Below are positions 20,091 through 30,939 of a stretch of DNA of 64,000 nucleotides, one piece after another. A program made the translations under genes and the position numbers. The stretch is from Ostrinia nubilalis (taxonomy: Eukaryota; Arthropoda; Insecta; Lepidoptera; Crambidae). Position 1 is the first letter of the stretch. Each line of letters opens with the position of its first letter. Below the pieces are notes generated by a model. It saw only the letters and a program-made list of their open reading frames with translations, searched no databases and was not told the origin of the DNA. The stretch is from positions 2,118,001 through 2,182,000 of the forward strand of contig NC_087095.1 in NCBI RefSeq assembly GCF_963855985.1. Reading direction: 5' to 3'.

Positions 20091-20720
20091 CTTAACTAAG
20101 TGCCTGAGATATGGGAGGAGCACGGGAATGTTTTTGAGACATCAAACGTCAGCGAGACTTCAGATATGCTTCAGATTTGTATGCTCGTCATAAATGTCAA
20201 TGTCACCAGCTTCTCCCTCTGGACCGCATTGAACGGAGAGCAGCTCGAATCGTTGACTGCCAGGACATTTCGGATCGGCTTGACCCCTTGGCGCTGCGGA
20301 GAGATGTATCCTCACTGTGCATCTTCTATCGCATGTATCACGGGGAGAGCTCCGAAGAATTGTCCGGACTTATTCCTGCCGCCACTTTTCGCCACCGATC
20401 TACCCGACAGCACTTCCATCCCCATCACCTAGATGGTTGGCAGTCCACAACAGTTCGTTTCTCTAGAAACTTCCTGCCCCGTACAACCAAACTGTGGAAT
20501 GGACTGTCGTCTGCGGTGTTTCCGGACGGATACGACCTGCAAGCTTTCAAAAAGAGAGCATATCTTCACCTTAAAGGCCGGCAACGCACCTGTAACGCCC
20601 CTAGGACTGCGGGTGTCTATAGGCGACGGTAATCACTTACCATCAGGTGATCCGTCTGCTCGTTAGCCTCCTGTCACATAAAAAAACCCTCCCGCGCCGC
20701 TCCCATGCCTCAGGCACTGG
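20091..20720. mobile_element. MITE hosting a CR1-type LINE insertion
   Basis: AGTGCCTGAGATATGGGAGG near 20098 pairs with CTCCCATGCCTCAGGCACT near 20700. The left interior (CGTCAGCGAGACTTCAG, GTCAATGTCACC) matches, in reverse, another copy at 30829-30935. The LINE fragment 20204-20690 sits between the arms, so it jumped into the MITE. The outer edge may include GCGCTTAACTA, which both copies share. Confidence 0.6.
20204..20690 (+). pseudogene. CR1/Jockey-type LINE, C-terminal end of ORF2 plus 3' UTR
   Basis: The frame reads [60 protein letters not shown] and ends [20 protein letters not shown], stop at 20630-20632. This is the region after the reverse-transcriptase domain that I recognise from lepidopteran CR1-like LINEs. 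The 3' UTR is short: GGTAATCACTTACCATCAGG, TGATCCGTCTGCTCG, CTGTCACATAAAAAAA. The reverse transcriptase and endonuclease are absent (5' truncation). No stop falls inside the fragment, so it is fairly young. Confidence 0.85.
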
Positions 20721-20724
20721 CTCT

Positions 20725-21750
20725 TATGTACGAGACCTATAGTTTAGTTCAGATACATTACGCTGAGTACACACACCCTGCTAAGCTAGCAATAAATAAC
20801 TTGGTAAAACCGAACCCATCTGGTAATGGGCAGAGATGGACGGGGTTTTGTCACGCTCGGTTCTATGTAATTAAGCCGTGTGTATGTAAGTAAGTTATTG
20901 TTATTTGATCGGGTGAAGGCGTTCGATAACTGTGGAAATAGCAATCTGTAAGTGATAGAGTCCATTCGTAACTGCACTCGGCATCAAATAAATCGCTCCT
21001 CTCGCGACAAGCACTTAGGTATCAAACGTATGCATCCCCACTTCCCATCAACATTGGTACCATTTGAAAGCCTATTTCTAAACTTCATTTCATTATAGGA
21101 AAGGTTTTTATTCCAAATATGTGTCTTTAGAAGGATCCAGAGTCACTTCTTCAAAAAATAGGTAGTTACGCTTGGGCCAACTTTTATCGGCTTTCAATTA
21201 TCACCAATATTGTTGGGGCACCATGATTGTGTCAGAAGAAAATCTTTAAATTTCGCGTCGCGGAAGGTGCTATTTATTTGATGTTGAGTGTATTACGAGT
21301 ACTTTGGATCATTTTGCGTCGCTGTAGGTTGTCTTATTGGCGGTCAAGTTGGAATTCCTGGATAAACAAGTAGAGTTACAGCGAATCTACAGATAAAAAC
21401 ATTCCTGTTTTTATAGGGTGCTTTGCTTTCTCTCTCTCGTAGTATGAACGATGCGATATAATTTTATCTCGGATTACAAGTAGGATATCCAGGTTTAGAT
21501 GAAAAATAATTGAACATGTCAATTAAACTCAATACAAATGCCACGATAGATTTATACCGTGTCATTCATGCTCGTAATAGCCTATCTCAATCATCTGATT
21601 GAGATAGATCAAGTTTAATGACTCCACGTGCGCTTTTTGATTTGCCTATTTTAATCAACTGAAAATATTTATCTACCTGCAAAAAAATACTTTGATCGTG
21701 AAAATTGGAAAAGGGAAAATGAAACAAAAGAAAGAACATTTTACCAGATT
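20725..21750. other. Spacer, no gene seen
   Basis: No coding region supportable. A small perfect-looking hairpin, TCTCAATCA/TGATTGAGA, lies near 21586-21608. Confidence 0.4.
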
Positions 21751-21753
21751 AGG

Positions 21754-23183
21754 CCAGTAGAATTAAACACAAAAATTGATTAAATCGGAAATAATTCCTA
21801 CAAAAGATTTTTTTGCTTTAATGGCTTCATTTTTTGCCCATTAAGACTCTCCTAAGTTTTCGACTTCGACGGAGTTGTGCTTAAGTGGTGGGGGCCCCCG
21901 AAAGGGGCGTTTTTTCGGTTTTCCGGTTATACCGCGTAAAGGACTTACCCTATCGAAAAGTGGTCTTCATGACGGTTAAAGGGCACTTAATCCTGCATTG
22001 AATAAGACCAAATTCATATGTTTTGGACAAACCGTTCTCGCGCTAAAGTTCGGCAAAGTAGAAAATATACGTATAATTAATGACCCTCTCCACGTCCAAT
22101 GGCTTGTTACCCACATGCTTCCAAGCCTTGTAAAGGGTCGCCTTAACCAGTGTAACCCTAACAAGGCTCACGAGTTTGATTCGCTTATCCTTGTTCGTCC
22201 CAGCCGTTCCTTAACTGCGGTTGCTGCACCTCTTCCTGGCACTCTCCTGAACGACTCTGTGTTACCTAATGTGGCTGCCCCTCTTCCTTGTACCCTCCTG
22301 TACGATTTCATTGCTTAGCCATATGCCTGGTCCAAGGTTCGACGCCACAAAATCAACTTAATAAATAGAAAATAGTTTAAATACTATTATATCCCGTGCT
22401 TGCAACATTTTTCTTTACTGCTTCGCCTCTATTAGTCGTAGAGTGATTGTATATATCCTATAGCCTTCCTCAATGTATGAGCTATTCAACACAAAAATAA
22501 TGATTTCAATCAAACTAGTAATTCTTAAGATTAGCGCGTTCAAACAAACAAACAAAAAACTCTTCAGCGTTTTAATATGAACTTGTTGTTGTTGATTTTT
22601 GGCGTCGAACCTTAGACCAGGCATACGGCTAGGCAACGTAGTCATGCAGGAAGATACAAGGAAGAGGGGCAGCCACAGTAGGTAACACAGAGTCGTTCAG
22701 GTGAGTGCCAGGAAGAGGTGCAGCAACCGCAGTTAAGGAACGGCTGGGACGAACAAGGATAGGCGCATCAAGCTCGTAAGCCTTGATAGGGTTACACTGG
22801 TTGGGGTGGCCCTTTTCAAGACTTGGAAGCCTGTGGGTAACAAACCATTGGACGTGGAGAGGGTCATTAATTATACGTATATTTTCTACTTTGCCGAACT
22901 TTAGCGCGAGAACGGTTTGTCCAAAACATATGAATTTGGTCTTATTCAATGCAGGATTAAGTGCCCTTCAACCGTCATGAAGACCACTTTTTGATAGGGT
23001 AAGTCCTTTACGCGGTATAACCGGAAAACCGAAAAAATGCCTCTTTCGGGGGCCCCCACCACTTAAGCACAACTCCGTCGAAGTCGAAAACTTAGGAGAG
23101 TCTTAATGGGCAACCATTGAAGCCATTAAAACAATAAAATCTTTTGTAGGAATTATTTCCGATTTAAAAGCTAATTCTACTGG
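21754..23183. repeat. 1.43-kb inverted repeat, ~600-bp arms
   Basis: The left arm (21754-22359) and right arm (22589-23183) are inverted copies: CCAGTAGAATTA at the outer ends, GGGGGCCCCC inside, and GGCGTCGAAC near the inner ends. Each arm carries a same-length open frame of about 106 codons (21998-22318 plus; 22629-22949 minus). The first ~107 nt of that frame are identical, but later differences mostly change amino acids, so selection on a protein looks unlikely. The 229-bp spacer contains a degraded repeat (ACATTTTTCTTTACTGCTTC, ATCCTATAGCCTTCCTCAAT) related to 12971-13090. It may be a foldback transposon, or one repeat present twice in opposite directions. No family recognised. Confidence 0.75.
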
Positions 23184-23302
23184 ACTAGATCGAGAGGGTA
23201 AAGTTTAAATGATTCTATTGAAGCTTGAACTTTCTATTTAAAACTAAATTCTTTGAATTACAAATACCTTTGGCGTCTAGACTGCATTGCGAACGTAGTT
23301 TA

Positions 23303-24667
23303 AGAGTAAGTTGCACCAACTTACTTTAACTGTAATTATACCGATAACTAGTGCTTTTTGTATGGAATTTTGACAGATTTTTGACGTTTGTGAAAGTTAA
23401 AGTAAGGGGGCGTCCATAAATTACGTGAGACAATTTTGGCCATTTTTCAACCCCCCCGCCCCCCTTGGTGAGATTTGGTGAGATTTTGCCTGACCCCCTC
23501 CCCCACCCCCTAATCTCACGTGATATTTAATAAAATGCCTATTTTGCAATGTCTATGCTTCGAGTCTATTAGATTTATATGAAAAAATCAGTAACCCAAT
23601 GTCGTGCCACGCGCAGTGCAGGGTTCCGTAGCTTCCCGTCGTTTAGTAAGACAAGCAATTTCTTCAACCTAGGACCAGTTTTTTGATTCATAGTTAAAAT
23701 AACTAATTGTTAAATTTTGCTACTAATGGTTAAATATTAATAAAATGTAAACTAATAGTTAAAAAATGTACTAAAAGTAAAGTTAAACATTGTTATAAAA
23801 ACATTTTTTTCTGTTATTTAACCACTTGTCATTTGACATCTGTCAAATTTGACTATTGGTTACTTTAACTGCAAATACATAATATTTTCATACGTATGTA
23901 ATGTCATTTTTTAGGGTTCCGTAGTCCTGAACCCTTATAGTTTCGACATGTCTGTCTGTCTGTCCGAGGTTTCGCTTGGAAACTATTGGCACTGGGGAGC
24001 TGTAATTTTGTGAAGGTATTTATATTAATCACGCCGACAAAACGGTAAAATTAAATTGTCATAAAAAAATCTAGGGTAGCTCCCCTGCATGTAAAGTGGG
24101 GATGAATTTTTTCAAGGAAAACTATAACGGTTAAGATACATTACTTAGTTTAAGAGTAATAGTCATTTGACTCATGTTTTATACAATTTCTTAAGCAGTA
24201 AAAATTCCTTAGAAGAAAATATGAAAAGTGACTTTCTGAAATATATTGTGGTAACGACAGACAACTACGGAACCCTACACTGCGCGTGGCACGACACGCA
24301 CTTGGCCAATTTTTTACGCAATAGCGATGCCGATGACGTTTTTTTTTTAATTTCGAATTTTCTTAATTTCGACATTTATTCTGCATCTTTAGTGTTCACA
24401 AATGCAGATGGAGGCATTTTTAGTTTAATTTGATTAGACGGTTTAGAATAAATTGTCATTATCATCATAAAAAAATCATTTTTTTATACTTCAATAACCC
24501 AGTTTTCTGGCAATTTTACTCTATTTCTTGCGGGAAAAATTACGTGATATTTTCCGAGACCCCCCCTCTCCCCCACGTGAGATTTAGTGAGGTTTTCGTT
24601 GACCCCCTCCCCCCCCTAAAAGTCTCACGTAATTTATGGACGCCCCCTAAGATGGTGCAACTCAGCC
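23303..24667. mobile_element. GGCTGAGTTGCACCA-family MITE, copy 2, split by a 1.24-kb element
   Basis: Left half GTTGCACCAACTTACTTTAA to GTTAAAGTAA, right half GATGGTGCAACTCAGCC followed by TAA; together they rebuild the ~115-bp MITE. The two halves are separated by 23406-24647, whose TAA duplication lies within the MITE. Confidence 0.75.
23406..24647. mobile_element. Harbinger-like non-autonomous element (GGGGGCGTCCATAAATTACG ends)
   Basis: A 1242-bp element with inverted ends GGGGGCGTCCATAAATTACG and CGTAATTTATGGACGCCCCC, plus subterminal C-rich runs (CCCCCTCCCCC), flanked by TAA (23403-23405 and 24648-24650). The 3-bp duplication suggests PIF/Harbinger. A second, inner inverted pair (GTGCCACGCGCAGTGCAGGG at about 23613; CACTGCGCGTGGCACGACAC at about 24278) hints at a nested older element containing the common lepidopteran TAGGGTTCCGTAG phrase. 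The 88-codon ORF at 24167-24433 covers that repeat and is not a credible gene. Confidence 0.75.
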
Positions 24668-25299
24668 TAAGAGTTAAGGTAAGGTTAGACGGGAGATTTA
24701 ATATTGGCATGATTGATGTTAAAAGATTTCTTCTATACTTGGATCTGTGAGACGTTTATTATTGTTTGAAAATCAATCACATTTCAATTTCATTTTGATC
24801 GATCGATTCAGGTTTTTCAATCATGGAATTCGTTTATAGATAAAGTTAGTTTCGAAGAAGCTTTTGGTCAGCTTTCTCACCTGATGAAAGCTAGGCCGAA
24901 GGTCGAAGTGAACTTCACTTGATCACAGGACATAGTAATACCATGCATAATTGCATACGTTCTATTAACATAGGCAACCTACTGTAGCATGATCTGTTAA
25001 AATTATAATATGATTGATCCGATATTGTCCCGTTTTGTATACCTAATAAAATAAATTTTTATAAATAAATAGGTCTTAGAAATTATAACTACTTTCATAC
25101 TTTCAACCGCCGTGTCTAGTGGTAAGACCACCTGCTTCAGACGCAGAGGTCCCGGGTTCGATTCCCAGTGGGGGCATATTTTTCTGTTTGGTTTGGTTGG
25201 TGGTAGGGCTAGTTCTAAGTCCGCCTGGCTAGCTACCCCCATCTTACCTAAGTCTGTCGCCATAACAACAATGTTAACAGCATTGTTGTGTTCCGGCAG
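23484..25299 (+). repeat. Tandem duplication, unit 1 (1816 bp)
   Basis: Every base I compared is repeated exactly 1816 bp downstream. The unit starts inside the Harbinger-like element and ends inside a SINE (GTTCCGGCAG). The junction shares only two T residues, as in end joining. Confidence 0.9.
25109..25299 (+). mobile_element. tRNA-headed SINE, 3' cut by the duplication junction
   Basis: The head GTGTCTAGTGGTAAGACCAC (A box) and GGTCCCGGGTTCGATTCCCA (B box), then the body GTTTGGTTGGTGGTAGGGCT, stop at GTTCCGGCAG where unit 2 begins. It is the duplicated 5' half of the SINE at 26925-27248. Confidence 0.8.
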
Positions 25300-27115
25300 T
25301 TTTGCCTGACCCCCTCCCCCACCCCCTAATCTCACGTGATATTTAATAAAATGCCTATTTTGCAATGTCTATGCTTCGAGTCTATTAGATTTATATGAAA
25401 AAATCAGTAACCCAATGTCGTGCCACGCGCAGTGCAGGGTTCCGTAGCTTCCCGTCGTTTAGTAAGACAAGCAATTTCTTCAACCTAGGACCAGTTTTTT
25501 GATTCATAGTTAAAATAACTAATTGTTAAATTTTGCTACTAATGGTTAAATATTAATAAAATGTAAACTAATAGTTAAAAAATGTACTAAAAGTAAAGTT
25601 AAACATTGTTATAAAAACATTTTTTTCTGTTATTTAACCACTTGTCATTTGACATCTGTCAAATTTGACTATTGGTTACTTTAACTGCAAATACATAATA
25701 TTTTCATACGTATGTAATGTCATTTTTTAGGGTTCCGTAGTCCTGAACCCTTATAGTTTCGACATGTCTGTCTGTCTGTCCGAGGTTTCGCTTGGAAACT
25801 ATTGGCACTGGGGAGCTGTAATTTTGTGAAGGTATTTATATTAATCACGCCGACAAAACGGTAAAATTAAATTGTCATAAAAAAATCTAGGGTAGCTCCC
25901 CTGCATGTAAAGTGGGGATGAATTTTTTCAAGGAAAACTATAACGGTTAAGATACATTACTTAGTTTAAGAGTAATAGTCATTTGACTCATGTTTTATAC
26001 AATTTCTTAAGCAGTAAAAATTCCTTAGAAGAAAATATGAAAAGTGACTTTCTGAAATATATTGTGGTAACGACAGACAACTACGGAACCCTACACTGCG
26101 CGTGGCACGACACGCACTTGGCCAATTTTTTACGCAATAGCGATGCCGATGACGTTTTTTTTTTAATTTCGAATTTTCTTAATTTCGACATTTATTCTGC
26201 ATCTTTAGTGTTCACAAATGCAGATGGAGGCATTTTTAGTTTAATTTGATTAGACGGTTTAGAATAAATTGTCATTATCATCATAAAAAAATCATTTTTT
26301 TATACTTCAATAACCCAGTTTTCTGGCAATTTTACTCTATTTCTTGCGGGAAAAATTACGTGATATTTTCCGAGACCCCCCCTCTCCCCCACGTGAGATT
26401 TAGTGAGGTTTTCGTTGACCCCCTCCCCCCCCTAAAAGTCTCACGTAATTTATGGACGCCCCCTAAGATGGTGCAACTCAGCCTAAGAGTTAAGGTAAGG
26501 TTAGACGGGAGATTTAATATTGGCATGATTGATGTTAAAAGATTTCTTCTATACTTGGATCTGTGAGACGTTTATTATTGTTTGAAAATCAATCACATTT
26601 CAATTTCATTTTGATCGATCGATTCAGGTTTTTCAATCATGGAATTCGTTTATAGATAAAGTTAGTTTCGAAGAAGCTTTTGGTCAGCTTTCTCACCTGA
26701 TGAAAGCTAGGCCGAAGGTCGAAGTGAACTTCACTTGATCACAGGACATAGTAATACCATGCATAATTGCATACGTTCTATTAACATAGGCAACCTACTG
26801 TAGCATGATCTGTTAAAATTATAATATGATTGATCCGATATTGTCCCGTTTTGTATACCTAATAAAATAAATTTTTATAAATAAATAGGTCTTAGAAATT
26901 ATAACTACTTTCATACTTTCAACCGCCGTGTCTAGTGGTAAGACCACCTGCTTCAGACGCAGAGGTCCCGGGTTCGATTCCCAGTGGGGGCATATTTTTC
27001 TGTTTGGTTTGGTTGGTGGTAGGGCTAGTTCTAAGTCCGCCTGGCTAGCTACCCCCATCTTACCTAAGTCTGTCGCCATAACAACAATGTTAACAGCATT
27101 GTTGTGTTCCGGCAG
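25300..27115 (+). repeat. Tandem duplication, unit 2 (1816 bp)
   Basis: Second copy. It lacks the left terminal repeat of the Harbinger-like element but runs on into the intact 3' half of the SINE. The ORFs in both units encode identical peptides (88 and 106 codons), so there is no visible divergence: either a very recent event or an assembly artefact. Confidence 0.9.
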
Positions 27116-27248
27116 TTAAAGGTAAGATAGCCAGTTCGTCCGTGGTTGAGGATTCCGAGTGAAGCTCGCTTCCATCTTCGGCCTGATCATCACTTACCAT
27201 CAGGTGAGATACAGGCCAAGAGGTTCCTCGTTGTGTATAAAAAAAAAT
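26925..27248 (+). mobile_element. tRNA-headed SINE, full length
   Basis: tRNA-like head with A and B boxes, body, and tail ATCACTTACCATCAGGTGAG then CTTGGCCTGTATC-complement region and TATAAAAAAAA. About 320 bp; same family as 39286-39622. Confidence 0.85.
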
Positions 27249-27269
27249 ATCACGCTTTGGGTGTTAAAT

Positions 27270-27465
27270 ATACTAGCGGCCGCCCGCGACTTCGTACGCG
27301 TGGTTCCCGTTTTATACCCTTGAGTTGAATTTTACAAAATCCCGTTTTAGTGAGCACATACGTTCTACTTAAAAGGAACCCCCATGCAAAATTTGAGACT
27401 CCTAGCACTTGTGGTTTCTGAGATTTCGTGATGAGTGATTGAGACCTTTTGATTTTATAGATATT
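27270..27465 (+). repeat. Dispersed CCCGCGACTTCG-type repeat
   Basis: CTAGCGGCCGCCCGCGACTT, GTACGCGTGGTTCCCGTTTT, then AATCCCGTTTTAGTGAGCAC and AACCCCCATGCAAAATTTGA. Same 5' end as the copies at 17122, 45876 and 46630. Confidence 0.7.
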
Positions 27466-27475
27466 CGCCCGTATT

Positions 27476-27863
27476 CACAAACGATACTTAAATATCTTTG
27501 GACAATCTCACACAGCGCCATCTAGCCCCAAAGTAAGCAATTAATATGCTTGTGTTATGGGTGCTAGCTTAACGGATATACTACTTATATAGTTTTTTTT
27601 AAATACATACATATTATACATAGTATTATACATAATATACATTAACATTCATCATTTCAATTTCTGCCCGGCCGGGAATCGAACCCGGGACCTCTCGGCA
27701 TAGTAGTCCGTTCTGAACCACTACACCAAACGGCCGACAACTTGCTTAAGTGAAGCAGCAAATCGAACGCACAGCGTTGAATAGAGCTCTGTGATTGGTT
27801 CGTGCGTGTCACCCTGTGTGTGCGCACTGTGAGACCTCATAGTAATGTTTGTGAATACGGGCG
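27476..27863. mobile_element. Harbinger-type MITE, copy 3, interrupted by a SINE
   Basis: Ends CGCCCGTATTCACAAAC and GTTTGTGAATACGGGCG; about 250 bp of SINE is inserted between ACGATACTT and CTTGCTTAAGTG. The right flank is TTA, the left has drifted. Confidence 0.8.
27493..27742 (-). mobile_element. Second tRNA-headed SINE family
   Basis: Read in reverse: head GTTTGGTGTAGTGGTTCAGA, B box GGTTCGATTCCCGGCCGGGC, then an AT-rich body with TAAGCTAGCACCCATAACAC, GCTTACTTTGGGGCTAGATG and GCGCTGTGTGAGATTGTCCA. Distinct from the 39286 family. A real tRNA gene is unlikely: the anticodon arm does not pair well and the SINE body follows directly. Confidence 0.75.
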
Positions 27864-27869
27864 TTAGAT

Positions 27870-29580
27870 TACAGATATCTAATAACGCGTGACCTCCCCT
27901 TAACTTTCTCAATAATAAAACTAAGTGCGTTCAAACTGGCTATTGATGGATTCTATCAAGACGTTTTTGTATTGTTTGGGCTCGTATACTAAAGAAAAGT
28001 CGAAATAGCAAGATTGATACAAAGAGATCCTAATCGGATAGGTTGATTCGATTGATGTCGTTGTACTCATTGTATTGCTTGATTCTGTTTCTTTATTTTA
28101 TTAACTTTTGTTGTTTCACTTTTGCTTAAATAAATGTCTGATATCTAAAAGTTGATTTATATTTGTCTTACGCTCGGAATCGGTTTGTCATCGTCTCGTC
28201 AGACAAATGTTAATTTGCCTTAAATTGGTGTAAACATACATATTATTACATGTTGCGTTTCATAAAAAATTAATACACACTCATACGAAACATATTTGAA
28301 TTTCTGGAATCTTAATGATGCAGGTTTTTATTTATGTTTTCAAGGGAAATTTACTTACATAACTGGTCTTACACATAGCACATATTTAACATACAGAAAT
28401 ACATAGGTACGTTTATGGATACTAAGTTAATAACATCCCGAAATATGAAGTGAACTGAATAATATGAATATGAATTCAATTATTATAGAGTTATAGCAGT
28501 CATAGAGCTAGATCGGATGTTAAAGCTATCTAGAAGTTAAAATAGAGTATACTTTTGAAAGTCCACTTCATTATTATTTCATAGATAAAAGTTAAAAGAC
28601 CATAAAGTCTTAAGCACCGGAGTTTTAGTGGAGGGTCCAGAGATACGCAAATTTTACTTTTATTACTACGATAATTTCACGACAACACTTAACTTGCTTA
28701 ATAACTGTAAAATATTATTGTTATTGTGTAAAGTAATCAAGCAATGAATGCCATAAAGCTTTTACGATGAGGTCTATGGTTTATTTTATTTTAATTGTAA
28801 TCTGTAACGTATACAGGGAGTTGCAAAGTGATTTCATTATTTTTGTCATTAGATACTTTTCAAATTTCATTATTATGACTTCGTTTTGATCCTGCCATTA
28901 TTTAAATCGTATAATTAATACCTATCACAAATCTGGCATTAGATTTGATGAGTACCTAAAAAAAGCAGATTTTTTTTCATTTGAAGCAATTAAATTAATT
29001 AGAGCGTGCTTGTCTTTGAAAAAATAATACTTGAACGTTGAATTAAAAATATCAGATCATGAAAATTAATGAATCTTGGAATGTTTTATCGAGCATCAGT
29101 TTCAGTAAATATTTATTAGATATCATTCAAGTCACAATCGCTCATTATTATTTATTAGTCATTGATATCTTATTCTCCCTAAAGCGTAGGCACAGTAGTA
29201 ATTTGTATAAATAAGATAATTAAGATCATTAATCTTGAATCAAGACGCTATTCCAGATCTTGGAATGCTCGTGGAAGTTAGTGTTGTCCTTCGTAATTCT
29301 TAAAATATCGTATCTTATTTTAAGAAATAACGTTAGAAAATCAAAAACCTTAATCCTACGAAATTATTTTGTTATTAATAACATCACATAATTTTATTTT
29401 GTATCCCCAAATTTAAAGTAAAGCATTTCAAGAGTTTCAAACAGGCTTCAATTTAAGACACGCGCACTGAATAGTAAAATTATAGTTTTCAAATTCTCAA
29501 TAGCTTCTTTTAATAAGCCCAGTTGAAATATAAAGTAAGTTTTTCAATAATTATTTGTTTATTTACTACTACTAGCGACT
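27870..29580. other. AT-rich spacer, no gene seen
   Basis: 1.7 kb without a supportable gene. A lone CAGGGAGTTGCAAAGTGATT after TA at about 28815 resembles a mariner-type end but I found no partner. Confidence 0.4.
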
Positions 29581-29589
29581 GGACCTCGT

Positions 29590-29790
29590 TCGTTTCAGCC
29601 AAACGAAGTCCACTGCTGGACAAAGGCTTTTCATAATGAACGGTCTGGCGCTGCCCGCATCCAGGTCCTTCCCGCGACCTTTACCAGATCGTCGGTCCAC
29701 CTAGTAGAAGGCCTGCCAACGCTACGTCTTCCAGCCTGAGGTCGCCACTCGAGAACCTGCTCCAACGGCCATCATCTCTACGAACGATAT
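29590..29790 (-). mobile_element. RTE LINE 3' fragment, subfamily of the intact ORF
   Basis: Antisense CGTTTCAGCCAAACGAAGTC, CACTGCTGGACAAAGGCTTT, TTTACCAGATCGTCGGTCCA and GGTCGCCACTCGAGAACCTG. The CGTTTCAGCCAAA/GGACAAAGG form matches 61366-64000 rather than the more common CATAGGACG/GAACATAGG form here. Confidence 0.85.
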
Positions 29791-30021
29791 TTACTATCAC
29801 TATTCACTACTATCAAATTTCCTATCGATAGTTTGACAACACTATCAAATAGATCACTATTGCCGGTTGTCGGCATTCCGGAATAGAATATCAATTCCTA
29901 GTAAATATACCCGTTTGTAGTAACGTCTTAGTATTGCCGGGAATCCGGGATAAAGTGGAATTCCTCGGGCGTCTCCTAAGACATCGGTTTAATGATTTTA
30001 CGGTATCTTAACCAAAATAGA

Positions 30022-30170
30022 GACCTGCAAGCTTTCAAGAAGAGAGCGTATCTTCACCTTAAAGGCCGGCAACGCACCTGTAACGCCCCTGGGTCTGCGG
30101 GTGTCTATGGGCGACGGTAATCACTAACCGTCAGGTGATCCGTCTGCTCCTGTCACATAAAAAAAAAACA
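30022..30170 (+). mobile_element. CR1-type LINE 3' end
   Basis: GACCTGCAAGCTTTCAAGAA, CACCTTAAAGGCCGGCAACG and ATCACTAACCGTCAGGTGAT then TCACATAAAAAAAAA; the last ~150 bp of the LINE seen at 20204-20690. Confidence 0.85.
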
Positions 30171-30286
30171 TGGATCTCAACGCGACACTTTTAGTTTTTA
30201 GGTATATGAGTTACATAATATGTACTCACGGCTTAACGTTTCGGACGTAAATTGAAGAAAATATTTTTTATTTTGATATTAATCCT

Positions 30287-30335
30287 TGGGGGAGGTCTTT
30301 GTCCAGCAGTGGACCTCAATTGGCTGAAACGAATC
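30287..30335 (+). mobile_element. RTE LINE terminal fragment
   Basis: CTTGGGGGAGGTCTTTGTCC, AGCAGTGGACCTCAATTGGC, TGAAACGAATCAG: the C-terminal codons, stop and 3' end of the GGACAAAGG subfamily, sense. With 29590-29790 it forms an outward-facing pair about 0.5 kb apart. Confidence 0.75.
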
Positions 30336-30828
30336 AGAACAAAACTGCTGTTGCTAAATAGTGCCTATCCTACAATACAGTGCTTATTTTTACTTTAGCT
30401 CTATCACGTAATTCTACACGTGCTGTGTCGTTCTCAATCATTAAAGACATTAACTGGTAAAATTTAAATTGAATTTAAAAGATATAAATCTCACCAACAT
30501 TTATAAATATGTTTCTTCGAATGCGAGAATACTTACTCCAAGTTTTTCTTTCATTTGATAGAAAAGCACGAGTACCTCTATTAAGAGTAAATTGTAGAGT
30601 TCAATTGATTGCTTCAAGTTGAATGCACTTTTTTCCTTCGTAAAACTTTGAATAATACATTTGATGTAAATCACCATTGCATTGAAACGTTATTGTTTGA
30701 TTTACATTTCTGCGGCCACATTATGTATTTTGCATTTATGTAAGTTTTTTTCAAATCTCCGGTTGAAAATTTCAGACCCTATTGTTTTTCAGAAGATGAC
30801 AGGAGTTTGTATGAGTTATAGGTATACC

Positions 30829-30935
30829 TAGCGCTTAACTAAGTCCGCGCCTGAGGCAAGGGAGCGGCACTTGAGGGGTGACATTGACATATTATGACGT
30901 GACAGAGCATATACTGAAGTCTCACTGACGAAAAG
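30829..30935. mobile_element. MITE fragment related to 20091-20720
   Basis: AGCGCTTAACTAAGTCCGCG and GCCTGAGGCAAGGGAGCGGC at the left end, then GACATTGACATATTATGACG and CTGAAGTCTCACTGACG, matching the left interior of the 20-kb copy in reverse. Confidence 0.55.
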
Positions 30936-30939
30936 CTTC

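Noticed and set aside
21998..22318. 106-codon gene present in both inverted arms
   Set aside because: Differences between arms mostly change amino acids, the start is TTG, and an upstream in-frame stop lies close; coding function is not supported.
24167..24433. 88-codon ORF, identical in both tandem units
   Set aside because: It covers a known-looking repeat phrase (complement of TAGGGTTCCGTAG and the GTGCCACGCGCAG block); identity reflects the duplication, not conservation.
27666..27740. tRNA gene on the minus strand
   Set aside because: It is the head of a second SINE family inserted into a MITE.
28812..28900. Mariner-type element starting CAGGGAGTTGCAAAG
   Set aside because: No matching right end found within the following ~1.5 kb; only mentioned in the spacer entry.
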